Position numbers and translations under genes: made by a program
The notes under the pieces: generated by a model
Databases searched by the model: none
The model's input: only the letters and a program-made list of their open reading frames with translations
What the model was told of the DNA's origin: nothing
Part shown: positions 41,086 to 51,131 of the stretch, piece by piece
Layout of the letters: each line of letters starts with the position of its first letter
How positions within the stretch are numbered: the first letter of the stretch is position 1
Assembly (NCBI GenBank): GCA_965644315.1
Contig: CBFFRQ010000062.1
Coordinates: forward strand, 496,001 to 560,000
DNA from: Caecitellus pseudoparvulus
Taxonomy: Eukaryota > Bigyra: Bicosoecida
Direction of reading: 5' to 3'
DNA length: 64,000 nt

Positions 41086-43366
41086 CTACTCTGCAATGGT
41101 CATGATGTTGGCGCCGCCGACGGCAGCAAAGGCCGCATCAGCTGGCGCAGCACCGGCGCTCTCCCCCGCCTCCACCGCCGAAATCTTGCGCCGCAGCAAC
41201 TCCCGCAGGGCGACGAACTGCTTGCGTTGCTTGGCGTGCGAGCCGGCGTTCTCCTTCAGGTCCTTCTGCTTGGCGCGCAGGCTCTTGGCCATCTGCTCCT
41301 GCTGCTCCAGCTTGCCCTTGTACACCGCCTCCCACGAGGGGAAGTCTCGCAGGAGACGGGAGGAGCCAGACCGGAAACCCGCCTCTGCCGTGGCCCGGGC
41401 CACCTGCTCCTCCAGCACCTTCAGCTGGATGGAGCTGGAGTGGAACGTGCGCTCCTGCTCCCGCACGCCGCCTTCCATCTCAGCCACCTGCTTGGCCAGG
41501 TCCATGCGCTGGGCGTCGAACTTGGCGGCCGCTGCGTCGTACTTGCGCTTGGCAGCCATGTACTCACTCTCCACGTCCGCGTGCTGCTCCCGCACAGACT
41601 TGAGCTCCGTCACCTGCGGCTGCAGCTGGTCCTTGCAAGCGGCGATCTTGGCGGTGATGATGCCGACGATGCGGGAGATCTCCTGCAGCGTCGCGCCCTT
41701 GTAGTCATTCACCACCGCCGCCTCAGCCGACACCTTCTCCTTGGCCGCCTGCACGCCCATGTACCCTGTGATGCCGCGCTGCTCCTCCAGCTTGGCCAGC
41801 ACGGCATCCACGCCAGTTGCACGGCTTTTCAAGGTGGACACGGTCTTGCTCAGCACGACGCCCTCACTGCGCAGTGCGTTCAGCTTTTCGCGCAGGGCGC
41901 GGTAGGTGGCGGTCTTTTTCCGCAGCCCCTCCGCATACGCCTTAAACTCGTCCCGGCGCATGTAGTTGGGGCCGGAAATGGCCGACATGCGCGCCTCCAG
42001 CCCCTCTACTTCCCGCTCAGCCTCCTCCACCTCCATGCCCGCCTTGTCCAGTGCCAGCTCCTTGTCGGCGCGCTTGCGTGCCACCAGGGCGGCCTGCTGC
42101 CGGAACATGGCCAGTTTGTCGTCTCCAGCCGCACGCTGGGCCTCCGCCACCTTGGACGTCAGGTCGGCCACTGTGGCCTCCGCACGGGACACCTGTGCCC
42201 GCAACGCAGCAACTTCGGAGTCACTCTTGGGCGGCTCAGACAGCGCCCGTTGCAGGCGCGTCAACGTCGCTGACCGTGCCTTCAGCGTGTTGGGCAGCAG
42301 CGTCTCCACCAAGTGCCGCCCCTCGTCGAACTCCTTCCGGGCCGCCGCAAACACCTCCTCTGCAGACAGCTCCTCACGTGTGTTGGCTCGAGTCTCGGCT
42401 AGCTTGCGTGCCGCCTCCGCATACCTGCCCTCGGCAAGGTGCAGTGCCTGGCGCTGCTCCATGGCGCGCTCCGCCAGCTTGGCCTCCTCCTCCTGCTCTT
42501 TGCGCAGGGCGGAGGTGGCGGCCAGGAGCGGCGCGAAGCCGTCCACTTCGGATGTGCGTTTCTTCAGGCCCTCGATCTTCTCCACCAACTGCCGCCGCTC
42601 GTCCTCCAACTGTGTGATGTTGCTGCGGAGCTCCGACGGAGAAGCAGAAGCAGTCTTTCGCTGCGCCAGGGGGACGGGAGGGGTGAGCGGAGTGTGCCCC
42701 GCAGACGGTGCACGCGGCGTGGCTCTTGCGCCTGGCGTTGCGCTGGCGTTTCACGCACCAACGTTTCCAGCTGCTTGTGTGTCTCCCGGAACTCCAGTTG
42801 CAGCGCACGGTACTGCTGAAACGCCTCATTGCCAGCTGTGGGCCAATGGACATGGTGTGTTTCGAGGTGCGCACACGCAATCGCCCGCTGGCGCCGCCTG
42901 CCGCACCTTCATCTGCCAACAGCTCCGGAGGCACCTCCAGCGGCAGCAGGTACCGGGCCACATACGCGCGCTTCTTCAAGCTCTTGAACTTGGACAGCAA
43001 ATAGTACAACACTGGGTACACTGCAGACTTGATGCCTCGACCCAGCGCGGCCTTGAAGGCGTCCCTGTGGCGTGGCGGCGCAGGTGCCAGCACGGCGAAG
43101 CGACGCCCAGCGAGGCGGCCGACGCACTCCTTGCCCTTGGGCACCTTGAACTTGAGGACGGAGAGGAACGTCACGATGCGCGTGCCACGTTCCTCTTCGC
43201 TTTCGTCCCTGACGTCCTTCTTCTGGCGGTCGTCCAGCTCGGCGCAGACATCGCTCAGCACCTGCAGCAGTCCCTCGGGCGTTTTTTCGTCCAGCGCAAC
43301 GAGGGACAGGCCCATGCTGAAGGGCGGCTCGTTGAGCCGGTCCTTGATCAACTTCAACTCTGCCAT
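41086..43366 (-). CDS. IFT81: Intraflagellar transport protein IFT81
   Basis: IFT-B core subunit whose N-terminal calponin-homology domain binds tubulin cargo together with IFT74. Exons 43366-42907, 42835-42759 and 42660-41086, with introns of 71 and 98 nt, give 703 residues, close to the usual length near 680. N-terminus: IKDRLNEPPFSMGLSLVALD, KFKVPKGKE and the LLYYLLSKFKSLKKRAYVARYL region read here as VLYYLLSKFKSLKKRAYV. Intron joins restore FRETHKQLETL and NITQLEDERRQLVEKIEGLKKR. The rest is coiled coil with the family blocks GYMGVQAAKEKVS and FPSWEAVYKGKLEQQE. It establishes that the organism builds cilia. Confidence 0.95.
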
Positions 43367-43744
43367 ATTGACCTGACTTCGTCCTCACAGCACCCTTTCC
43401 CTGCTGGGGTCACTGGGCCAAGGCTGGTCCTCTGCCCGCCAGCAACGGCTGGCGTGTCTGCCTGGCCTCGCCTCGAAGCGGCTGAAGCGCAACGCAACGA
43501 ACAGCAGCGTGACAGACAGCCACACTCAAGGCATCTTTTGGACGACCGATTGGATGTGGATGTATTTGCGCAGTGTGCCCGTTGCTCGGCAGGGGCGCAG
43601 GCCCCGCTGCAGGAAGCACAAAAAGGGGGGAATGCCAGCACTGGTTGGCAGCCACACCACCGGCTGCAGTGTGGCCGCTCGAGAAAGACGCAGGTGGAGC
43701 ACTCGGAAATAAATGCCCTGCGCGGCGGCTGGGCACCAGCACCC
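43367..43744. other. Intergenic region between MEAF6 and IFT81
   Basis: About 380 bp between the proposed MEAF6 stop and the IFT81 start, both on the minus strand. An open frame on the minus strand continues through it from MEAF6 exon 2 but has no recognisable content after the proposed exon 3. Confidence 0.45.
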
Positions 43745-44286
43745 TCACTCCATGCCTCGCACGCGTTTCATGCCTCGGCGCGCATCGCCATACCTGTGTC
43801 GTGAGGCGGTGCGGGGTCAGCGACAGCGCCAGCTGCAAGGGCAGGCAGTGCATGGCTACGCACCCGGCGTAGTCAGTGCTGCCGCCAGAGTGTCCCCGCA
43901 TCAAGCCGGAAGACGCGTGCCTCGCCGAGTCCAGCGCCGCACCAGCACTCCTGCTGCTGGCCGAGAAGATGCGGTTCGCAGGGTCGCTGCTGCCGCTCTT
44001 GCGCACGGGGAGGGACTTTGAATCTGTGATGCCTTCCCAACCCTGTGCATGGCGCGGCCACGGTGGCTCAGTCAAGGCACGGGCGGCAAGGGTATGTGTG
44101 CGTTTCGCCGGCGTTGCGCACATGCACCAAATTGCCTGCCTGCTGTGCGTCATCCAGGTACCGCTTCTCCCTCTGGGCGATGGCTGCTTCGATGTGACCC
44201 AGAGAGACGCCGAGACTCTCTTGCATTTGCTGCATCTGCTTCAGCACCGTGGCAGCATCGGGCTGAGAGCCGGCTGCTCCAGCCAT
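43745..44286 (-). CDS. MEAF6: MEAF6/EAF6 histone acetyltransferase complex subunit
   Basis: Small coiled-coil subunit of NuA4/MYST-type acetyltransferase complexes in the nucleus. Exons 44286-44122, 44042-43864 and 43793-43745, with introns of 79 and 70 nt, give 130 residues. Exon 1 is a helix ending AQREKRYLDD, followed by GNLVH; exon 2 continues GWEGITDSKS, reproducing the family block Y-L-E-x-x-GN-x-x-KGW-x-G-x-x-x-SK. NRIFSASSRS matches the conserved D-R-x-F-S-x-SS segment. The last exon (YGDARRGMKRVRG) is basic. Its choice over reading on in exon 2, which stays open to 43410, rests on the splice signals and is less certain. Confidence 0.8.
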
Positions 44287-44533
44287 GCTCGGCCGGTATC
44301 GAAAACGCAGCCGCAAGGCTGGGGGCAAGGGGCTGGCAGAGGGCAGGGGGGGTTGGTGCACAAGTACTCTGCCGCAAGAACAAATTCACGCAAACCAAGT
44401 CACAACACAGGGCCTGTGCATGCACCGCTCTCTGGTGGGTTTGATTTGTACCAGGCAGGCACAGACGCTGCACCTCGCCAAGCAAGGTCCAGAGGCCCCC
44501 CAGCCCGCCTGAGCTTCCGTGGCCTCCACAGCC

Positions 44534-45568
44534 ATGGCAGCAGCACCTCAACAGGGTGGCACCCAGCTGCGCTCTGCCGACCAAGGCGTCGGCATCCTGG
44601 CATGGTGCGCCGCGAAGCCTTGGCCCGTGCGGATTTCCGCGCAAAGCACGGCCGCCTCCGCCACGCCCCCTGCACAGCCTGGGGCGCCAGAGCCTGGACA
44701 CCATCGTGAACATCATGCGCTTCATCAACTTGTGCAACGCTGCACTGCTCATGGCGTCCTGCATCTTCTCCTTCCAAGTGGTGGGCGGCAGCGTCACCCG
44801 CATCTTCCTGGCGCTGTACATTGGGTGCGTTGGGCTGGCCTGGCGAGAGCGCTGCTCACGCACACCCGCGGCACCCGCCCTCGGCGCAGGATTTTCGCGG
44901 CGATGCTGGGCATCTTCGAGCTGCGTGTGCCGTGGACGGCGCCCTTCATCAAGCGCCTCTTCGGCTTCATGTTCACGTTCTGGGGCCGCACCATCTTCCT
45001 CATCTTCTGCGGCGCTCTGAACTTTGGCATCCTGGACCCCGACAACACGGACACGCTGGGCGCCAAGCTGGCCATTTCTGCCGGCGTCATCACCCTCGCC
45101 AACGCCGTCTTCAACTGCGTCGTGCTGTGCTCCCACCCCGCCTTCCGTGGCGACACCACCGCCGCCGAGCGGCCCGACCAGCTGTCTGAGGAGCAGGTCA
45201 AGATGTACCTGGCCAGCCACCCCGAGCTCATGCACAGCGCAGCACAGGGCATGAGCACGGAACAGGCCCAGCCCGCGCCGGCAGCTCGCCCAGACTTCGG
45301 CGCTGACAGGGCAGCGGCCGGCGGCTCCAGCTACACCCCGCCAGCGGTGACCTCCACGCCTGCTGGCAAGAACTCCCCCACACCCTTTGCTGGCATGATC
45401 ACCAGCGAGCCAGCCCCAGCGCCGCCTGCACCGACGCCGGCGCCAACGCCGGCGCCGGTCCCAGCCCCAGCACCGGCACCCACCCCGGCCCCAGCTCCAG
45501 CCCCGGCTCCAGCGCCGGCACCTGCAGAGGACAACCCCTTTGCCTCAGACGACAACCCCTTTGCCTGA
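44534..45568 (+). CDS. COPI-associated / TVP15-like Golgi membrane protein with NPF tail
   Basis: Four-helix membrane protein of the COPI-associated family (yeast Tvp15 type), expected in Golgi vesicles. Exons 44534-44604, 44678-44824 and 44890-45568, with introns of 73 and 65 nt, give 298 residues. The joins restore SLDTIVNIMRFINLCNAALL, IFLALYIGIFAAMLGIFE and FIKRLFGFMFTFWGRTIFL, then NFGILD. The cytosolic tail has LSEEQVKMYLASHPELM, a Pro-Ala repeat (about 45409-45528) and ends with two NPF motifs, ligands of EH domains in endocytic adaptors. Its stop is 30 bp from the convergent neighbour's stop. Confidence 0.85.
   Translation: MAAAPQQGGTQLRSADQGVGILAWCAAKPWPVRISAQSTAASATPPAQPGAPEPGHHREHHALHQLVQRCTAHGVLHLLLPSGGRQRHPHLPGAVHWVRWAGLARALLTHTRGTRPRRRIFAAMLGIFELRVPWTAPFIKRLFGFMFTFWGRTIFLIFCGALNFGILDPDNTDTLGAKLAISAGVITLANAVFNCVVLCSHPAFRGDTTAAERPDQLSEEQVKMYLASHPELMHSAAQGMSTEQAQPAPAARPDFGADRAAAGGSSYTPPAVTSTPAGKNSPTPFAGMITSEPAPAPPAPTPAPTPAPVPAPAPAPTPAPAPAPAPAPAPAEDNPFASDDNPFA
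45409..45528 (+). repeat. Pro-Ala coding repeat
   Basis: Imperfect tandem hexanucleotides (CCAGCC, GCGCCG and variants) encoding a PAPAPTPAPA-type spacer between the membrane core and the C-terminal NPF motifs. Confidence 0.85.
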
Positions 45569-45598
45569 GGGAAACCAATGCATTGCGAACTCGACTGT

Positions 45599-48500
45599 TC
45601 ACTGCACGCGGGACCCCCGCAGCCCGATGACGAGCTTGGCGGACTTGTCAGCAGAGCCTGGCACACTGGTTGACCGCACCACCAGCTCTCGCAGTCTGCC
45701 CAGCGCCACTGACACGTGGCCTTTCTCCACCTCATCCACGCACACGTGGTAGCACTGGTCCAGCACAGTGGCCAGCCGCCCTGCCACACGCAGCACCTCC
45801 TCATCTCCCAGGCGAGCGTCAGGAATGGCACCCACAGCGCGCCACAGTACGTGCGCGGCAGTGCGGCGGAACAGCGGCAGGTGTTCGCGCTCAGCTGCCG
45901 CCATGGCAGGAGAGGGCCACTTGACCCCACGCAGGAGCAAGGCGGCAGCCACCTCCACCACCTCAGCCACGCAGGGCATGGTGCAGCTGGCGTGGGGACA
46001 GGCGCCAGCCAACGCCTCCACAGCACGCCCCGTCACGGACAGGTACCCTGCGCGGGCTTCTAGCTCCCGCACGGCGCCGTCGTCTCCCTCTTCCAGGCGC
46101 CCCTGCACATGTGCCACCCGAACAGGTAGGGGCTGCGTGGCCCGGCGCAGAAGCACGGCAATTGCTGCGGGAGCCAGGCTGGCGAGCGCGACGCCTGCGG
46201 CCGGCAGCGCTTGGTCCAGCGCCTCCACTTCCTTCAGAGCTCGGGAGCTGGTGAGGGGTTGCCGCTGCAGGGATGCCAGCATAAACTGCAGCGTGGTGTC
46301 TGCGTCGGCGGCCGTGCACGTGGCCAGCACGTGCTGTGCGGCACTGTACACGAAGCTGTCGCCGTTTCCGAGCTGGGCGTGTGCCAGCGCGGCAATGTGT
46401 TGCACGAGGCCCGCAGCACGAACCTGGGCAGGGCATTCTTCCAGCATGTTCGCAAGGTCAGCCAGGGCACCGCCACGGAACGCCGCTTCTCGCTCCAGCA
46501 GCATGGTGCTGTTGGTGTGCACGCGAGCACGCAGCGCGTCCAGCGCCTCTGCCTCTGCCTCGCCCGCACCCCCCTCGCCATCCCGACCAAGGGACAGCAC
46601 GCTTGTGAACAGTGCAGCTGACATTTCTTGAACATGTGCCGCCGGGTACTGGCGCAGGGCGGCCAGTGCAGGCAGTGTGCTGCGCAGTTGGCGCACGTCT
46701 GCCGCCTGGGTGGCCGAAATGCCGCCCGCCAGCATGGCTGTCAACAGCCCCAGGCACAGCGTCAGAAGCTCCTCGGCGTCCTCCCCCCCATCACTGGCGT
46801 CCCCTTGATGGGGAGCCAGGTCAAGTGCGCCTTGCAGCAACGTGCGGATGGCAGCCACAGTGACAGCTGCAGAGCGCAGGATGAGTGGACCGGCCTGCTC
46901 AGTGAGCAGCAACAGGCCGCGAAGCAGTGCCTGTGTCGATTGCAGGCTGCGCTGCCCTGGGTGCGGGGTGGCCGTGCGCCGTGTGGTCGACCGGGCGACC
47001 ATGAGGGGTGTGCCACCATCGTCGCAGCCGCCGACCACCTCCTCTGCGCCTGGCAGTGCCGTGTGCAGGTCGCCACCACCGGCGATGGCGCTTGCCACGG
47101 CGCGCCGAACGTCCACATACTCCCGCAGCAAATCGTTGAACACCTCAGCCGCCAAGTGTTCGTTCTGTGATGAAGACTTGCAGACGCTCGGCAAGATGGC
47201 GACGAGTGGGTGTTGTTCCCCGTGAGACGGCGCAGAGCGCAGTGCGCCAGCTGACACGAACACGCCGCCTTGCCCCTCGCCTTCCGGGCTGCCGAACACC
47301 AGGCGGCTGCCGGGCTTGGAGGCACAGCGAGGAAGCCAGGCAGCTGTGTCCTGGAACGCCTGCCCTGTCAGCCCGAACACCAGCACTGCACGGGCGGCGG
47401 GAGCTGGTGCGTTTCGCAAGAAGGCAGTCAGCAGCTCCGCGAGCGCGCTCGTCGCTGAAACGCCCCGCGCGGACACGTGTGCCAAGGCGAGGGTCCAGCC
47501 TGCTGCAGCATGTGTCAATGTACCCCACACTTCTGGAGTCACAACACCTGCCATGAGGATGCGATGGCATGTTTCTGCGCTCAGCAGCAGTTCCGTCTGC
47601 GGCGCAGCGCTGTCTGCCGCGTCGATGGTGAACCGAAACATCCACTCCCAGGGGGCCAGCAGAGGGCTAAAAAATGCCTGTGTAACGGCTTTCCAATGTG
47701 GCTTGCGCTGACATGCAGCCAGGTCTGAGGCGTGTGAGGCAGCGTGTTTGGCGGCGAGGGCTCGCCAAACTCGCAGCATGGTTTGGGCAGCGGCGTGCTG
47801 CACTGCATCAAAGTCCCCGCCCTTCAGCTGCACGAGGGAAATCAAATCAGCAGCCACAAGGGGCAGGGCCGTGGGTGGAAGTGTACTGGCGAGCAGCAGC
47901 GGTGTCACGCGGCGCACAACCCCCTCGCAATCGTGAGTCTGCACCCCCCGCACCAGGTACTGCAGCACAGCGGAGCACCCGCCCTTCTCACACATGGCCA
48001 GCGTGAGCTGGCCCCCGACGTACGCCACCATGGTCTGTGGAGGAGGTGTGTGCCCGCCACCGGCGCCTCGTAGGGCTTGAAACAGGGCTGGCACGCGCAC
48101 ATGCAGGGGCAGCGCCGGTAGAGGAGGCAGGGGCGGTTGGAGCAGGAGAGGCGAGGCAGCTGCCAGGTGAGCGAAGCAGGCATCTTGGACGCGGTCTGGG
48201 ACCCCCTCGGCAACGCAGCCAGCGCGCAGGGTGTCCAGGAAACTGCACGCCTCTGCCTTGGGCGGCAGCGCTGCAGCTGCGATGGCTCGCGTTGCGCCAG
48301 CCAGGCGTGCCAGAGACGGCCTTGCCCCTGGTGGAGCAAGCACACCTGCTGGCAGGTGCGGCAGCAGGTAGTACGCTGTGCAGGTGTCCAACAAAGCCAT
48401 CAGGGTGCCAATCAGTGTCACAGAGACTGTTCCTGGCGCCTCGGCGGGGTCTGGCTTGGCCAGCGTGTGCAGGAGAGCCTGCCCCAGCAGCTCCGCAGCC

Positions 48501-48625
48501 TGCAGCAGGAAGGGAGCTTCTTCTCCCTCAGGAACTGGTTTGGCCCCTTTTTTGATCCAAGATCGGGCGGCCCTCATCCATTGGGGCACGTCACTGCCCG
48601 CCTGCAGGGCCGCGCCCGCCTGCAT
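45599..48625 (-). CDS. Unassigned large, probably helical-repeat protein
   Basis: Long single open frame of 1008 residues from the first ATG (MQAGAALQAGSDVPQWMRAA); the frame extends slightly further upstream only with a TTG. Composition and spacing of leucine and alanine suggest a HEAT/ARM-like alpha solenoid from end to end, with no membrane segment and no catalytic motif. The C-terminal part (VLWRAVGAIPDARLGDEE) looks like a further helical pair. Nuclear transport receptors, THADA-like proteins and vesicle-coat factors share this general look, and I cannot choose between them. Convergent with the TVP15-like gene, divergent from the F-box-like gene. Confidence 0.6.
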   Translation of the reverse strand: MQAGAALQAGSDVPQWMRAARSWIKKGAKPVPEGEEAPFLLQAAELLGQALLHTLAKPDPAEAPGTVSVTLIGTLMALLDTCTAYYLLPHLPAGVLAPPGARPSLARLAGATRAIAAAALPPKAEACSFLDTLRAGCVAEGVPDRVQDACFAHLAAASPLLLQPPLPPLPALPLHVRVPALFQALRGAGGGHTPPPQTMVAYVGGQLTLAMCEKGGCSAVLQYLVRGVQTHDCEGVVRRVTPLLLASTLPPTALPLVAADLISLVQLKGGDFDAVQHAAAQTMLRVWRALAAKHAASHASDLAACQRKPHWKAVTQAFFSPLLAPWEWMFRFTIDAADSAAPQTELLLSAETCHRILMAGVVTPEVWGTLTHAAAGWTLALAHVSARGVSATSALAELLTAFLRNAPAPAARAVLVFGLTGQAFQDTAAWLPRCASKPGSRLVFGSPEGEGQGGVFVSAGALRSAPSHGEQHPLVAILPSVCKSSSQNEHLAAEVFNDLLREYVDVRRAVASAIAGGGDLHTALPGAEEVVGGCDDGGTPLMVARSTTRRTATPHPGQRSLQSTQALLRGLLLLTEQAGPLILRSAAVTVAAIRTLLQGALDLAPHQGDASDGGEDAEELLTLCLGLLTAMLAGGISATQAADVRQLRSTLPALAALRQYPAAHVQEMSAALFTSVLSLGRDGEGGAGEAEAEALDALRARVHTNSTMLLEREAAFRGGALADLANMLEECPAQVRAAGLVQHIAALAHAQLGNGDSFVYSAAQHVLATCTAADADTTLQFMLASLQRQPLTSSRALKEVEALDQALPAAGVALASLAPAAIAVLLRRATQPLPVRVAHVQGRLEEGDDGAVRELEARAGYLSVTGRAVEALAGACPHASCTMPCVAEVVEVAAALLLRGVKWPSPAMAAAEREHLPLFRRTAAHVLWRAVGAIPDARLGDEEVLRVAGRLATVLDQCYHVCVDEVEKGHVSVALGRLRELVVRSTSVPGSADKSAKLVIGLRGSRVQ

Positions 48626-49064
48626 GACGGCGCAGAGTTTCGTCGTGAAACGCAAGCTGCAGCTTCTTGTCGAAGCATGAGAGTATGGTAAAAAGCTGCA
48701 CAAGTGGCGCTATGGCAGTGAATCTAAGGGACGGCTCTGAATGATCGTGGTTTCATATTTGCCCTCGCTGCGCTGCTGCAAATGGAGTGCGCGTTCTGCC
48801 GAGCTGAGGAATCAGTGCATGGGCAAGGCACAGCCCGCTGCAGTGGCTGAGCAAATCACATATCATCCAAGAACCAATTCGAAGTAAAAAAAAGATGTAG
48901 TAGGAATGCACCTGTTTTGTGCTGCAGCGTCTTCCATCATTCACACGCTTCCAGGCAGGGTCGCGGGCGGGCAGCGGTTATTGGCCCACCACGCCGACTC
49001 CCGGCTATCGCGGCTCGCAACTGAGAGGAGCAGGCGAGTGCTTGTCCACTGGAGGTACACCAGC
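48626..49064. other. Divergent intergenic region
   Basis: About 440 bp between two divergent genes, including an AT-richer stretch with an A-run near 48888-48894. Presumably promoters; nothing else seen. Confidence 0.5.
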
Positions 49065-51027
49065 ATGGCAGCTGCAGGGGAAGGTGGTGGTCCTCGTGGA
49101 ACGGCTCTGCTGCGTTCTCTGCGAGGCAGTGCCCTGGCAGAGCTGGCGTCGTACTTGGACCTGCACACGTTTGTGCGCCTGGCTCGTGTGGTCAGCAAGG
49201 AGACGACGGCCGTCCTGGAAGAGTTCCGAAACGTGTGGCTCACTCGGCTGCAACTTGACTGCGGTGCGTCGTCTCTTCCCTGCGCCCCGCCGGGCCTTGG
49301 TCGGCACCCTCCCGCCCCTCTGCGCAGGGCACATCCCCCCCTCTCTGCGGGGCAGAGGACGAGGGCGAAAGGGGCGTAAACGCAAGGGCAGCGCCAGTGC
49401 CGCGGAGACTGGCCACCAAGTGGCGCAGTTGTACTGGGAACGCCTGGCAGCGCTGCTGGCTGAGCGGCAGGCGCTCGGTGCGGACTTCGACTTGGCGGTG
49501 TTTTCCTGGGCGCACCCACAATCCCTCATGCAGGGTCGGAGTTACGAGGCGGCAGCAGGCGCAACGAAGGGAAAGGCACCCCAGCCCATCTTCGGCCCAG
49601 TGCGAGGCATCCTGTCCTGCGCGCTGACGGACCAGCTGACCTGCACAGCGGGGCAGTGGCCCACAGACCCGCGTGAGCCACAGGCCATCGCGGCGCGAGG
49701 GGCGGTGGCCACAGGCGGCTACGTGGTGCCCTTCGAGGAACGCGGGCAGGAGGCTGAGGCCATGATCGCAGGGCACCGTACAGGGGAGCGCGTCAGTCCT
49801 TGGGAGCGAGAGGCAGTGGGGCTGGCAGAGGCTGCAGGTGAGGCTGCCGCGCCGCTGCCGGCAGCTGATGCGGAGAGGGCGCTGACGACGCACTTCACAC
49901 AGGCGCGGCCGCTGGTGTACACTGAGCAGGCCACTGTCATGCTGCCTGCAGCAGGCTTGTTGTGCCAGCACAGGCAGTCGGTGCTGGGTTTCACCGCCGA
50001 CCGCCTGGCCGCGCTGCTGCCTCCAGTGCGTGGGGCAGATGCCGCCGCACATGCGACCCGCCCTGCACCTGACGCACACGATGTGCAGCTGCGGGTAGTG
50101 GCGCAGCGATTTGTGGACCCCGACAAGAAGGGTGTTGCATCCCTGCAGAGCACTGGGAAGGCCACAGTGCCAGTGCTGGCCCGGCTGCTCCGAAAAGGGG
50201 AGGCGGCCCAGCCCGAAGCAACGCCTGCTGAGCTGCAGGAACTCGCCTTGAAGGCCCCTGCGCGATACAGACCTTGCGAAGATCAACACCGCAACCGCCT
50301 TCCACCGCTTGTGTGCCACCTTCGGAGCCGAGACTTGAGTGCCAAGGCTCAAACAGGAATTCGCCAGGGCTGGCCAGCCATCGGCTGCACGGAGTGCATG
50401 ACGCTGGTAATGCTGCCCCCTCTCGCCGTCGCGAAAACCCTGCACGCTCAGTGCAACCCCCTAGTCCACCTTTCCAAGCTGAACCTGGCCCTGTCCTCTG
50501 TCAGGGATGCGGAGAGCTTCTGGGCCCAGCAGCTCGCCACGCAGGCCAGCTGTGACCCAGAATTCGCCAGCAACATCCGGGGCGTCGTTACAGCAGTCAA
50601 GAACAACGCAGTGTTGCCACACTGTCTCTGGGACACGCAGTGGGAGGAGTTCCCACAGGAGCCGGGCCTTGCAGCAGGCGCTGCAGTGATGCCGCCGCTG
50701 GAGGCTCAAACGAGCACGAGCAGCGCAGTGGGCGATGGCGGGCAGTCCTCGACTGCGCTGCGCCACGCCCAGGCGGCCCAGGCGGCCATGCACAGCCTGC
50801 CTGAACAGCCATACACAAGCCCTATTTTGTACGCGCGAAATAACTTCTCAGCGTTGCCCCTGGACCAGCTGCGGGAGCTCGCAGCGTTGCAGGCGGCAGA
50901 CTCTCTCGACCCCCGGCGTCCACCTGCGCTGCACCTGCCAGGCACCACCTCGGATGTGGACCCAAAGCTCAGCAAGGTCCCTACCTTCTTGTGGCAGGCA
51001 AAGATGAAGGACGACTACGATTGGTGA
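49065..51027 (+). CDS. F-box-like protein of unknown function
   Basis: 632 residues from exons 49065-49263 and 49328-51027, with a 64-nt intron. The N-terminus LAELASYLDLHTFVRLARV, followed by VWLTRLQLDCG after splicing, has the spacing of an F-box, which would link it to SKP1-CUL1 ubiquitin ligases. A basic patch (RGRGRGRKGRKRKGSAS) comes next and could be a nuclear localisation signal. The remaining 500 residues hold no repeat or domain I recognise, though WERLAALLAERQALGADFDLA and LCHLRSRDLS-like hydrophobic blocks indicate a folded region. It ends FLWQAKMKDDYDW. Confidence 0.6.
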
Positions 51028-51131
51028 GGCTCCCTGCAGTGTGGATTGTAGCAGCTGCAATGCACTGGCTTACAGCTTTGTACGGGACAGGGCTTGCAAG
51101 GTGTGCAAGCGCAGCGGTTGAAAATTGCCGT

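Noticed and set aside
43410-43744. Extension of MEAF6 exon 2 to a stop at 43410
   Set aside because: The added residues have no family resemblance, while a 70-nt intron with GTGCGT donor and ACACAG acceptor gives a short basic tail of the expected kind. Kept only as a less likely alternative.
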